Of a DNA stretch of 64,000 nucleotides, positions 1 to 11,292 are shown piece after piece (position 1 is the stretch's first letter; each line of letters starts with the position of its first letter). Both the position numbers and the translations under genes were made by a program. The stretch comes from Bursaphelenchus xylophilus (lineage: Eukaryota > Nematoda > Chromadorea > Rhabditida > Aphelenchoididae). The DNA lies in assembly GCA_904066235.2 (NCBI GenBank), contig CAJFCV020000003.1:8680001-8744000 (forward strand), written 5' to 3'. Below the pieces are notes generated by a model. That model was not told where the DNA came from. It was given only the letters and a program-made list of their open reading frames with translations, and made no database searches.

Positions 1-49
1 AATAAAGTTTTAGCAGCGTGGCCGGTTCTGGATCGTCTAATTCCGACAT
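1..49 (-). CDS. Start of an unidentified protein, cut by the window edge
   Basis: An ATG (complement of 47-49) opens a frame to the window edge, reading MSELDDPEPATLLKLY. The acidic start looks like a normal cytosolic protein. Only 16 codons are visible and no splice site is seen, so the call rests on an open frame and plausible composition. No function can be assigned. Confidence 0.35.
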   Translation of the reverse strand, partial: MSELDDPEPATLLKLY

Positions 50-979
50 ACTCCTTAGGTCTTTATTAGATATAACAAAAAGTAAAATATAATAATACAC
101 ATAAAATAGAAACCCAAAACCACGGAGTGCCCCTCGGCCCCATCCTGTCGGAGGGCCTAGATATGCGATCCGAGGGTCACCTCACTCTAACCTCTCGGTC
201 ACATCGACTGGCCAACCGATCGGGCATTCACCTCGATCGGGCCGTTGACCTAGTTTCAAGATCGAGTAAAGGGGCGGAGTCTGAACCCTTAACTATAACG
301 GTTCTTCCCATCAAAAGATTAAGAAGGTCTTTGGCGATAGCAGCGCGTTGATATTTCATCGATTGGTATTCGTCACAAGTTTGGATAATGTCGTTACTGG
401 CAAACATATTCTTCAAGGTCCAACAACAGATTATGGTTGGCGAACAATGTCTCCTCTTCCACAAAAGCCAATTTGAAATTAGAACACAATTCTACCCGAG
501 GTTTCTGCAGCACAACAACGTTGGCACAAAACAGTCGAGTGCAAGAAAAAGATAGCACCAACTTCAGCAAAAAAGAAACCGTCATCCCTTTGCGAGGACA
601 AATGAGTTGAATGAAGTTGTGGCTTGTCTTGGAGGGCAGAGCCTGGCCACAAAGCACAAAGTCTTTGTGGCCTGGCGGTTGGACCGCAATCGCAAAGTCG
701 CAATCTTAAGGGCCGATCCGGATGCCCAGATGCGACGTTGTTGCTTTTCAAAAAAAACCGTATGCCGCGCTGGTTTTTAGAGCTTGGAAACAAAGATCAA
801 AAGTTTGATATAAGGGGTCGGAAGATGCTTTTCGGCCTCTTGAATACCGTAATATTGCTTCACTTATGCAGAGTATTTTTTCATTCAATTGGCGCAAATG
901 TTTTATTGTTTCTTCTTTGACGAGGAAACCGAAATTTTAAAATTTGTCCATGCCTTTATAAATTCTGACTTTCGTATTT

Positions 980-1175
980 AAAAATTTGTACAATTGAAAA
1001 CCTTTTTCCTTTTCTAAAAAAAATATTTTTTCCCACTCCCGAAGAAACATGTCAAATTTTGTTCAATTTTCCAAAGAAAACCTTTTTTCAACTCCTAAAG
1101 CGAAAACATTTCAAATTTTTTTCAAATTTCACAAAAAATCCTTTTTTTCAACTCCCGAAGCGAAAACATTTCAAA
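980..1175. repeat. Short direct repeat of about 60 bp units
   Basis: Three diverged copies of a unit ending in a caactccygaagcgaaaac-like core followed by AT-rich sequence lie head to tail. Low-complexity AT-rich tandem repeat; no coding content. Confidence 0.5.
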
Positions 1176-1180
1176 GTAAA

Positions 1181-1277
1181 GGGCAACCTATCCTCTAGGT
1201 AACCTATCCTCTGAGTGATGTGTTTTTTGAGGTGACCTATCCGGTGGGTAACCTATTCTCGGGGTAACCTATCCTCC
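1181..1277. repeat. Minisatellite, unit about 15-20 bp (GGTAACCTATCCTC)
   Basis: The motif ggtaacctatcctc or a close variant (caacctatcctc, gtgacctatccgg, gtaacctattctc) occurs five times in under 100 bp. No function is implied. Confidence 0.65.
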
Positions 1278-1431
1278 CAAATCAAAAATTTCTGTCTCAA
1301 AAAATGAATAAATCGACATTTGTGTACCGCAAGCTGCGCCCGAGGTTGGCGCCGAATTGTTATTCGAAGCGAAAAATTATTTTTTGACGAAATCGCGAAA
1401 ATTTCGGCGAGTGGAGGTGCATCGACGCTTG

Positions 1432-4400
1432 ATGATGGCTTGTTGCGGCCATAACGAATCCAATAGGTAAGGAGATTTGGACTTTTTTAAATTTAGATAT
1501 CGTGAATAACATCATAAGAAAAATATATTGTTGTGTAAAGTGAGAATGGACTTGAGTTGATGAAGAATTAGGTTGGCGAGTGTTTCCTAGCGCGTTTATT
1601 TTTCCCATTTTGCGGTAGTTTTTCCTGTAGTTGGATTTCATACCTAAAACTATATGAATTTGATAGACATTCCACATTTCAGTGGTTTTTTTTCTTTTCA
1701 GATTTTCTTTATGTCCTTTTGGTAGTTGCAAACATACACACAAACATACACAGATACATAAAAAAATCAATTTTTTCTCTATAGTTATAATTTTCAGTGG
1801 CGGATTGGTGATCGATGAAACTGAGGAGATGGAAGTGCCTTTGAGAGCCAGTTGCAGTTTGAACATTGACTTTCCAGTCGTTCCAAATTCTTTCAAGAAA
1901 GTATTGAGCCGACCGAAACCTACCTTTGCTCTCAGTAACCCCTCTTCTTTGGAGTCTAGAACCGAGTGGCTGATGAAGTGCAAATACGGTAGGGTCCATT
2001 CATCTTTTTCTTTCTACATCTCAACTTTAGCGTTGGATCAGCTAGCATTGAAACGAGCGCCCCAGATTCCGCGAGTTTTTCGTACCGGACTCTCCGACTT
2101 TGTGGTAGACCCAAAAGATCTCAAATTGATATCGCCAGAGCGAGGTAAGCTTTTACACTTATTTGTTTTGAATTTAGATGCATTTTCTGGCTTAAACTGC
2201 GGTATTTTTGTTCTAGACTCGTTATGTTTTCTTTGCCAACTTCCACAAGGAACAGAGCCCATCTCCCAATGCGCCGAGGATGGATGTCCCGGAGTATTCC
2301 ACGATAAATGTGTCACTCGTGAGGTGACTCAAGCATACTACTTGTTCTTCCACCGGCACACCAACATCAAATGTTTCCGCCACTTTTGTAATCGTTGCTT
2401 TGCCGAGAATCTTCGCACAACCGCCACAAAACGGAACTGTAAGTTTAGATTGATGTAGTTCAATTTATACGGAAAATTTTACTAACCTATTTGAATTTTC
2501 TAGCTCCTCTAAGCGTGTGCAAGATCTGTAGCAAAGCCTACCATTCACAATGCACTCCACCTGGTTGTGATGCCGATAATTTGATTTGCCCCGCTCATAC
2601 GAAGATCTCGACTGTCGGCAAGCCGCACATGCCTTTTTGTTTTAATTGTGCCGCTGGTTTTGGTCAGAACGGACGAAGTAAGTAGTAAGGAGCTTGAATG
2701 CTGCCAAAGTTCGAAGTTGTACGGCAAAAAAGTTCGGCATTTTGATCAAAATTATATTCTAGTAGGTCGGGTATCAAAAATAATAATATTCATACAAAAA
2801 ACTTTATTTTTTAGTTAACTGTGATTTCTGTGTGCGATCGTTCCATAAAACGTGCGGGCAATTCATTGTGGATGTCTCTGGTGGGATAGGTAATCGGATC
2901 TGCAGCTTTTGTCAGTTCGGATATTTCGTGAAGACCGGCGATTATTGTCATGTGATGTTGAACGGCCAAATGCAGCCAGCCCAAGTTGTTGGAGGGCTTA
3001 GGTCTAAGGCTCCGGGATACTTTCCCGTGATCCAACTGAAATTTTTATTCTACAAGAAGATGGTGAAGCACGTTGTTCACGTCTACCACGGAGACATGGT
3101 CCCGTTTACATTTAATGACGCTTTTTGTACGTATTATCGAACTGTAAAGCTGAAGGAATTGAAGTGTAAGTGCTTTATTGATTTGTCTTGATGTTTAGAT
3201 ACAAAACCTCTTGGATTTCACGAACTGGAAATTATTTTTATATTATTTTAGTCTATGAATACGTCCGATCAGAAAAGTCAACCGCAAATGTCTCCAAACT
3301 CCCAGCAATACCGTTGGATGTCCTGTACAAAGAGTTTACTCCATGCGAAGTGAGTTTAGACTGGTTTTTCAAAACATTACTTTGAACTGAATCTTTTGCA
3401 AGCTTTTTAATGTGTAATATAACTTTTAGGAGAATTTGGTCCCCAAAAAAGCGTTTCTCAAACTCCTTCATGATGACAATCACGCCCAACAATGTGATTG
3501 TCAAGTGGAAGAGAACGGGATGAAGTGTCTGGACTCATGCCCAAACCGGCGGCAAAACTTTGAATGCCGTTTGAATTGCGGCCCCGGATGTATGAACGGT
3601 CCAGCCGCGAGAAATCCCGATGTGAATAAATTGGATGTTTTTGCCTGTCCGATCAGAGGAAAGGGCCTCCGGGCAACTGTTGACTTTGCTGCGGTAAGGG
3701 AATTATGTTGTATATTTTGAAACATTTTTTAAAAGTATTAAAAGACGATTTCTGAGTCAGTGCGTCAGCCGTGGACATAGAAAAAGATCGATTTTGAGTT
3801 TTTTGCACTAAAATGGCTGTTGGAAGGTGCTAAGCAAAAGCGAACAATATTTTTTCCCAAAACCTTCATCAAGGTATATTTTTTTACAATTTACTGTTTT
3901 AGAAGTAACCGCGTCCAGCTGTCGTATCTTACCTTACTGGGCGATGATTTGACGGTTACTGAAGTTTTCGACCCTTGCGATGACGATGTTATCATTATTT
4001 TTCCGATTTTCTTACTGTAACATACCGTAATACTGTATCGACCGCTAAAAAACGACCGTAGAATCTTTCTTTCTGAAAATTTCACAGGCGATTTTACGAT
4101 TTTTGGAATCAGCATAAAATTCTGCTCTAGAGGCAATCAAAAAAGTTCAAAAAAAGCTGCGACAAATTTCGTGGTATAGTGGTTAGTGGTCGGGACTACC
4201 AATCCAGCGACCCGGGTTCGAGTCCGGCTGGGTGCGAATATCGAAAAGACGTCGGAAATTAAATTTATTGTGATTCAGAGGATTGTATATTTTGCCACGA
4301 GCAATTATTAATGTCAATGGTAGCTGGATTCAAGGTTAAAACGGGATTTATATAATTTTAGGGGCTCAATACATGAAAAAATAAAAGTGCTTCAAACCGG

Positions 4401-6455
4401 TTGAAATTGATAATACTTATTCTAAGGGCTATTCGAAGACACTTTCTCGTTAACTTTTTTTTGGTAGCTTACTGTTCCATGCACTACAGTAAGATAAAGA
4501 TTTTGTACTTAAGCGGGATTTTCTTCAAGATTGTTGCATCCAGTCTCGAGTTTTTTTGACTAGGTCGTTCAAACAGCAACGAAGGTCCACTATTGGTATA
4601 CAAAATAAATTTCCGCTTCACTTCCAGTGTGTCTTGATATCATCGCTATCTGACAAAACTTCGTGAAATAACCCGGTTGTTTCAAACTGTGCGGCCATAA
4701 AAAAAAAAATTTTGTATGCAAACCAACTCGTTATTAACCATCTCTATCAATATGGCGATAGTCCGAGCTGTCTACGCCCCGTGGTATGCGAAAAATAAAA
4801 TTGGATTTCATGTCACAGTAATCCATGTTACAGTAAGTTACGAAAAAAAGTTAACGAGAAAGTGTCTTAGAATAGCCCTTAGAATAAGTATTATCAATTT
4901 CAACCGGTTTGAAGCACTTTTATTTTTTCATGTATTGAGCCCCTAAAATTATATAAATCCCGTTTTAACCTTGAATCCAGCTACCATTGACATTAATAAT
5001 TGCTCGTGGCAAAATATACAATCCTCTGAATCACAATAAATTTAATTTCCGACGTCTTTTCGATATTCGCACCCAGCCGGACTCGAACCCGGGTCGCTGG
5101 ATTGGTAGTCCCGACCACTAACCACTATACCACGAAATTTGTCGCAGCTTTTTTTGAACTTTTTTTGATTGCCTCTAGAGCAGAATTTTATGCTGATTCC
5201 AAAAATCGTAAAATCGCCTGTGAAATTTTCAGAAAGAAAGATTCTACGGTCGTTTTTTAGCGGTCGATACAGTATTACGGTATGTTACAGTAAGAAAATC
5301 GGAAAAATAATGATACCATCGTCATCGCAAGGGTCGAAAACTTCAGTAACCGTCAAATCATCGCCCAGTAAGGTAAGATACGACAGCTGGACGCGGCACG
5401 GCAACCCGAAGTGTTTCCTGGCTCCTTTCGATACTTCGCCCATTTTGTATCGGTTGAAATCAAACGAAATGTCACAAAAGAATTTTTTGTGGGTTTTTCC
5501 GACCGAAAAATATTTTTCTCGGAATTATTTTATTTCTGTTCTCAATTTTGACACTTCGTTTGGACGAAACTCAAAAGTGGGCGGGAAACATTTTTCTTTT
5601 ATTTCGGGTTGCCGTGCGCGGTTACTTCTAAAACAGTAAATTGTAAAAAAATATACCTTGATGAAGGTTTTGGGAAAAAATATTGTTCGCTTTTGCTTAG
5701 CACCTTCCAACAGCCATTTTAGTGCAAAAAACTCAAAATCGATTTTTTCCTATGTCCACCCCTAACAGACGGCTGATGCACTGACTCAGAAATCGTCTTT
5801 TAATGGTTTTACTTTTGTAGGGAGAGCCCATTGGAGAATATCGAGGGAAAATTATGAGCAAAGAGGAGGTTTCCGCTTACATGACCATATTTGTGGACAA
5901 TCGAAATATTGAAGATCATCTGTATTACATGGAGATTGGAAATACGGGTCTTACGGTCAATGCCAGACAACGAGGAGCCTTGACTAGGTTTGCTAATCAC
6001 AGCTGCAAACCTAATACGTCGGTTATGTGCATTACGGTAAGTTTTTAAATGAGGTCTATGGGCTTTCTTATATTGTACTTGAAATTAATCCCGAGGCTTT
6101 TTAGGGATCCGATAATGTCGTCCGACAGATGCTGTATGCCAAAGTACCCATCAAAAAAGGCACAGAGATCACCTTCGACTACGCCATGGATTGGGACGAG
6201 TTCAACAAGGTGTGCCGATGCGGCTCCGAAGATTGTTCCGGATACCTGAACGGCCGAATGCAAAACAGAATGAAAATCATCAAAACGGTGGGAGAGTACC
6301 CGATAATCCCTACGAAGAAAAAGAAGCAGGCGTTGTCTCGAGGAAGGAAACGAAAAAACAGCGACGACGCGTCCTATCCGTCAAAGGTCTCAAAAAACCT
6401 CATCCTGGATCAAGTACCTCAAAAAATAGCGGCTGAAATAATGTCCCAGAGCTAA
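1432..6455 (+). CDS. NSD/MES-4-like histone methyltransferase (PHD, PWWP-like, AWS, SET, post-SET)
   Basis: Probable nuclear histone H3K36 methyltransferase of the NSD type, to which C. elegans MES-4 belongs. Ten exons join in phase: 1432-1466, 1798-1988, 2031-2144, 2217-2438, 2504-2677, 2815-3165, 3252-3349, 3430-3693, 5821-6036, 6105-6455, giving 671 residues. Residues about 114-275 are a Cys/His-rich PHD tract (CFLCQ, CKICSKAYHSQC, CDFCVRSFHKTC). About 285-365 resembles a divergent PWWP (GDYCHVMLNGQMQPAQVV). The AWS region is QCDCQVEENGMKC. The SET domain has GEYRGK, NHSCKPNT and TFDY, and the post-SET is CRCGSEDCSGYL. All cofactor and zinc motifs are present, so it should be active. The start at 1432 was chosen because its short exon splices in phase. 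Intron 8 (2.1 kb) carries a foldback transposon; the other introns are mostly 40-140 bp. The C-terminus is basic (KKKKQ, GRKRK). AATAAA lies near 6597. Confidence 0.9.
4168..4238 (+). other. tRNA-like sequence (Pol III A and B boxes), left arm of foldback 1
   Basis: An A-box-like TGGTATAGTGG and a perfect B box GGTTCGAGTCC are spaced as in a tRNA, with an anticodon-loop-like CTACCAA between. The T stem and anticodon stem have mismatches and no good acceptor stem forms, so it is a tRNA-derived relic, not a working tRNA gene. It may still bind TFIIIC. Confidence 0.7.
5067..5137 (-). other. tRNA-like sequence, right arm of foldback 1
   Basis: Inverted copy of the sequence at 4168-4238, identical as far as I compared by eye. 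The two Pol III-like promoters therefore point towards each other across the centre of the element. Confidence 0.7.
5397..5616. mobile_element. 220 bp inverted-repeat element nested in the right arm of foldback 1
   Basis: Ends are CACGGCAACCCG and CGGGTTGCCGTG. CGCGG is duplicated at 5392-5396 and 5617-5621. The left arm of foldback 1 has the matching uninterrupted sequence at about 3905-3925 (single CGCGG), which is the empty site. The insertion is thus younger than the palindrome, and it has a 5 bp target duplication. Confidence 0.85.
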
Positions 6456-6757
6456 TTTATTTATACATTTAACGGGTTTATGTCTGATATAGGTCCGCTA
6501 GAACATTTTTCGATATAATTATGGACTCACGGGTCAAATGTAACTGCCATCACCACTTTTTTATATAATATCTTTAACTATCCGTCTTTTCTATCAATAA
6601 AAATTGGATTGAATATGTCCTCTCTTATGTCACAGATATTCGAACATTATCGAGAGTAAAGTTAATTTTTGCATATTTACTAATTTCACCTTTGACTAAC
6701 CGAGTATGCACTATGATCAAAAATTGTGATATGTGAACGTGAGAGAAGTACATACAG

Positions 6758-7335
6758 CTAGCCGTGGTGTTGAGAACGGTCGATTAGATCCTCGAGAATT
6801 TCGTCCAACGTTTCGTCGTCGACATCCCCAACGATACGATCGATTTCTCCTTCTTCATCATGAGAGATGAGGGTTGGAACTTCCGCGACCTGGAAATATT
6901 CGGCCACGTCTACAGCGGTCCCAACATCGACTTGAAGGAGGTCAAACTGGAACGGAGAAGAGATTAGAGGATTTTATTTTACTCAATCGATTAAAAAATT
7001 AGAGATTTTTCATGAATTTTATCTTAACCTACCTCCTCGTCTCTAGTCTCAACTTTTGTCGCCAACCGATCCTTTTGCAACAACGACGTGCCGTCCCAGT
7101 CCGCGTAAAAGTCCAACAACGCGAACCGACCACTTCTTTCGGCCAGATAATTTTGATAATCCTCCATGGAATGCAATCCGTAAATATGAGCGGCTCTTAG
7201 GTTAATGTAATATAAACTTTGACTGAATTTGGGCTGAAAACTGCTGAATCTTGGCGCAACACAGTAGGCCTGGCGCAACACAACTGGTCTCGAGAAGTGT
7301 GAGAAGAATTGTCGACAAATATTATTCATGATCAT
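6758..7335 (-). CDS. Mitochondrial-type thioredoxin-fold protein without catalytic cysteines
   Basis: Two exons (7335-7033 and 6946-6758) join in phase 0 for 163 residues. The N-terminal 50 residues are rich in Arg, Ser and aromatics with almost no acids (start MIMNNICRQFFSHFSRP), like a mitochondrial presequence. The thioredoxin strand FALLDFYADW is followed by DGTSLL where thioredoxins have CGPC, so both active-site cysteines are missing. The second half (FDLLQVDVGTAVDVAEYF, then the cis-proline motif EVPTL) is normal. By family knowledge it cannot do thiol-disulfide exchange at the usual site; a structural or chaperone role is inferred. It is convergent with the SET gene. Confidence 0.75.
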
Positions 7336-7788
7336 CTGGGGTTATGTTGACTTTTCGCCGAAAAATCGGGATTAAAATAAGATTCAAATTATCCGAAACT
7401 TCACTGCAGTTTAAGCAAATAACAGGAACGTTTCAAGGTAAAATGAAAGTTTAGTACATATTGCATAATAATAAGTAGAAATCCCAGAGTTATTAATCTA
7501 TTTATTACCTAAAATTCGTAAAATTTTTGTATGGCAGTTGAGGTGAGAGAAATCCTGAATATTCAAAAATTTTTGACAATTAATAAGGGGAAAGACACTG
7601 GGATTGGCATTCTGATTACAAGAGATTTACAACAATCTAATTTTGGTGAGAATTTGACCCGAAAAGCAAAAAAAATTGTGAAAAAAACAAAAAAAGAAGG
7701 AAATTTCAAAAACTGTTGCTTTACAAACGAATTAGAATTTACAAACGTTCGCACTGGCTCTAAAAAGCATGAAAAACTCTAAAAGACA
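7336..7788. other. Short intergenic region, AT-rich
   Basis: About 450 bp between the thioredoxin-like gene and the 3' end of the TTLL gene, both on the minus strand. A lysine-rich plus-strand frame at 7531-7782 follows from A-rich sequence and is not supported as a gene. Confidence 0.5.
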
Positions 7789-10700
7789 CTATACAGATCC
7801 AGAATCGGTCGTTTTTGTGCTCGCATCCTCTTCCTTTTCCTCATTTTCCACTCGAATTTGGGCTAAATGGGCGCCACGTTCAGCCAATTTTTGAATCCTC
7901 TGAATTCCTTTGGTTCGCTCTTCTGGAGACAGACAAATCCATGCAGTAAGCAGCAGTGTTGCATAGTTCGGTTCGTTGCATTTGAGGTAGTTAGCGATGG
8001 TTTCATTGTGAGGATAAATCAAGTCAAAATCCCCGCGTAATTTGAATTCCTCTTCAAATTCAATGAGGATTCTGAGGTCGGCGTCGGTGAGTTCGGTCAG
8101 AATGCAGGGGGAGATCTTCTGGAAATGGCGTGATTAGTCAAATCAAAAAAATTTTTTTAAACCCCAATGAAACATGCCACTCAATTTTATACTCCACTCA
8201 CCCCAGTTTTATGATAAAATTCCATCATTTCGGCCTCCTTGTAAAAGTGGATCCTAGTTTTATGTTCGATCAGAGGTTTTGACCTATAGCTCAAATCAAT
8301 CGCTTCAACGTCTCCATCGGCTACAAATTCCATTCTCCACATATTCATTAGGTCAGCGATTAATGGCGCTTTGACCACGACGTCTTGGTCTGTTGCCGCT
8401 TGCATTGATGGGGAAATATTCATCTCCAGAATCCAGGGTTTGTAGTCAGAATCGACCAAAATGTCCATTCCGAAGACTTCTCGACTAAAATACCGGGGGT
8501 TATTGAGGGCAAAAAACTCAAATTATATTGTTTTAGAAAATTTTTAGAAAAAAATAATTTTTTGAACGGAAAAAGGAAGGTGAATATTGATTACAAAAAA
8601 TTGATCAAAAAGTATCGAAAACCCCCCATTTTACCGCAAAAAATAAACAAAAAAAAATCTTACTTTAGGAATGGATATGGGCAATACACAGCCTGCTGTT
8701 TTCTGACACTCTCCACACAACTGATAACCGCTCTAATGGCAACATCTTTGATTTTTTCCCACAAAACCTTTGGGTCTTTTCCATTTTCCTTCACAAATTT
8801 CCAAAATCTTGACAATCTCCATTTCAATTCCACGGCGCCATCCGTGATTCCATTCTTCTCAGCGAATTTGTTGATGGAAAAATTGGTCAAGTGCATATAT
8901 TGGTTGTTATAGGACTGTTCATGGCAATATGGGACACTCGCAAACCGGGCCAGGCCATCCTTGAATATGTAAATTTTTAGGGGATCCAAGCTGGAGACGT
9001 AGACATAAATTCGGAGGTCGAATTTGGAGCCGTTCATGACGAGCGGGGACTCGATGTAATGCTGGGCGATAAGGGGAGTGTCAAGTGCAACTTCCTCAAT
9101 CTTGTTGACGATTTGTATCCCACGACCGCGAGCGGAGGCTGGCTGAAGTACGAGGATCACTAACAAATTTTAGAAACAATTCCACACCAATTTAAGCCTA
9201 GTTTAACATCTCAAAAACCTCGTGCAAGATACTCACCGGTTTCAAAATGACATGCTTCTTCGTCGATTTCAAATATTCCCTGAGTTCCGGGAGGTCCCTT
9301 GGCAAAATATACGTATATGGCATGATTCCAAACCCGTCAAACTTTCTGGCCATATCACATAGATGCAGCCAGAGGCGATCTTTCCGCCCGAGATGGAAGT
9401 CGCCAGGGAAATGATTGACCTAAAAATCAAAATCAAAGAGTTTAATATTACACTTGCCTTTTGCCAATAAGTCAAGGTCCGATATTGGAAGCTGTGAAGA
9501 TGCTTGCCCCAGTAGCCGCGCCATTCCGATTCCTCTGGAACTAACTCGTAATGGCTGGATCTTAGAGTTCGTTTCATTAGATTTGGCAAGAGGCTTGTAT
9601 GACACCATCGGAATGTTGATTTATATCGGCCGGGAGGCTTTTTGACCGAAACTAAAAGAAAACTTTTTTATGAAGAGGAGAAAATAAAGTAATAGCGCGG
9701 CAGAATAAATCACATGAAACAACAAAAAGTCTGTTTTAAAAAGATTTTGAGGATTTACCTAATTTTTTGCTTGAAATTTGGTTTTGTGCCTAAAATCATT
9801 CCTAGATCCATGAAAACGAAAATTTCTGGAGAGACTTTCCTGTGTTGATTATAACAGCGAACCAAATACCGTTCATTTCAGCTATGATTTTCAAAAACTT
9901 CATAATAAATCCGACTTCAACGTTCTAAACCAAAAAAATCAAACAAAAAACTTACAATCGGCTACTTTCGTCTCCCTTTTATAAAATCGAATTGTAGGCG
10001 GCATATTTGGGAAGATGCTGTGGCGGACCAGTGGGCGTTCTTTGTTCGAGGCGGCGCTAAAAAATAAATTATATTTTATTCAAAAAAAAAATAAAATTTT
10101 TTTATATCCAATATAAATAAAAAAAAACAATTTATTTTACCTTTTTTTCTTGACATTTCCGCGTTTTGCAACTCTTGAAGCCATAAAAACGCGGTAAAAA
10201 GGCCGTAAATAAAAAAAAAATGGCGCAAAAATAGGATGAAACGGAATGCCAAAAGGCGCCAAAAACCCGCAAAAATTGGAATTCAAATAAAATCGAATTT
10301 TTGTGACGGTTTGAGGATAAAAAGAGTGACTTACGATAGTTCTGAGAGAATGGCCGTTCTCTCATCTTCCGATAATTTCTTGAAAGAAGATGTACCCGTA
10401 ATCGTTGTGTTCAGACATTGTAGTAGGCATAAAAGGCCCGAATAACCCTGAGGATCTTCTGGTTTCAGCTCAATGATGTTCGCTGAAATTTAAAATGCTT
10501 TTCTGTACGGTTTAAATTGAAAATTTTTGGACTTTGAGCGAAAATTTATATTGTACTTGCGCTTGGTATTAATAGGCTATACCCTAGTAAAGAACCAATA
10601 AAATTGCTGAAAACACCCATTTTTACGTACAATAATTTTTTTTTCAAGGAACCCCCCAAAAAATTTAAAAAGATCCCACAATAGGCGATATTTTTGTTTC

Positions 10701-11235
10701 AAACCCTCTCTTCGTTATTGTCTATGCAAAAGAACTTTGAAATTTCCTCATCTTTTTTTTTGGTGTCATGGGAGCCGGAACGGCCCGAGAAATCTGCGGG
10801 AAGTAAAAACATAGTAACAATGAAAAAAGGGGTTTGAAGAGGCATGTAAGGATTTAGAAGACGTTTGTAGTGTTTTTGTAGGCCTATGAGTTGTTTTTAA
10901 GAAAGGGAAAAAGTTGAATAAGGAGTGTGAAAAAAGTGTGTCAAGAGGGGATTATCGGGAAAAGTTTGAGTGGGAGGGTCAGGGATTGAGCCCAGTCGCA
11001 AAAAGTAATACTGTAGTATATACATATTGAATTCTATATGTTTAATTTGATACAATTTAAGATTAATAGTTTTAGGAAATTTGCAAGATTTTTACCTTTA
11101 GATTTGCAGAAACCATCAACATTTTTAAGTCAAAAGGTTACCACACAACCAAGCCCTAAACTCACCCTCATCCGGAAGACTGGACGCCGAAAGTTTGGCA
11201 TCCTCATGGCCATAATGTGGTTGAGTTTCGGCCAT
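7789..11235 (-). CDS. ttll-4: Tubulin polyglutamylase, TTLL4-like
   Basis: Tubulin-tyrosine-ligase-like enzyme expected to add glutamate side chains to tubulin tails on microtubules. Eight coding exons join in phase: 11235-11166, 10482-10335, 10056-9956, 9651-9458, 9419-9237, 9142-8664, 8484-8202, 8118-7789; 595 residues. TTLL motifs in order: HSIFPNMPPTIRFY, WRGYWGKHLHSFQY, NHFPGDFHLGRKDRLW, the ATP-grasp loop KPPASARGRGIQ (about 231-241), SKFDLRIYVYV (about 271-281), MHLTNFSINK and LEMNISPS (about 411-418). ATP- and metal-binding residues appear intact. The pattern is closest to TTLL4 among family members I can recall. Intron 4 is GC-AG (AAG|GCAAGT at 9458-9456). The start MAETQ follows a cttttcag acceptor at 11293, which may be a spliced-leader site. 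Confidence 0.9.
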
Positions 11236-11292
11236 TCTGTCATTTGTATGGCCGGAATTTAGCCATCCGTCAATTAGCGCCCACCAAAGTCC

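Larger units (their letters stand above)
50..1431. other. Intergenic region, upstream of two divergent genes
   Basis: About 1.4 kb between the partial minus-strand gene and the SET-domain gene. It holds two short repeat tracts (listed separately). A minus-strand frame at 394-585 encodes 63 residues with a hydrophobic, signal-peptide-like start (MTVSFLLKLVLSFSC) and five cysteines; it could be a small secreted peptide, but nothing else supports it. An overlapping minus-strand frame at 228-464 is also open. I call neither a gene. Confidence 0.4.
3742..5799. mobile_element. Foldback element 1, TTAA target duplication, tRNA-like module in each arm
   Basis: A 2.06 kb near-palindrome in an intron of the SET gene. 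It begins AAGACGATTT and ends AAATCGTCTT, with TTAA on both sides (3738-3741 and 5800-5803). Arms of roughly 0.7-0.95 kb pair almost base for base, so it is recent or kept uniform. Each arm contains the same tRNA-like sequence. The right arm has an additional 220 bp element that the left arm lacks. No transposase is present, so it would be non-autonomous. The same termini occur on foldback element 2, which defines a family. TTAA duplications are typical of piggyBac-type transposition, but the ends do not otherwise prove that origin. Confidence 0.85.

Noticed and set aside
1360..1983. Minus-strand frame of 207 codons
   Set aside because: Antisense to the first exons of the SET gene and reads through their splice sites; no motif or start context.
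4168..4238. Working tRNA gene
   Set aside because: A and B boxes are good, but the anticodon and T stems have mismatches and no acceptor stem pairs; it is duplicated only as part of a palindromic transposon.
4716..5639. Plus frames of 76 and 156 codons within foldback 1
   Set aside because: They lie in the arms of the palindrome, are mirrored on the other strand, and encode no transposase-like motif.
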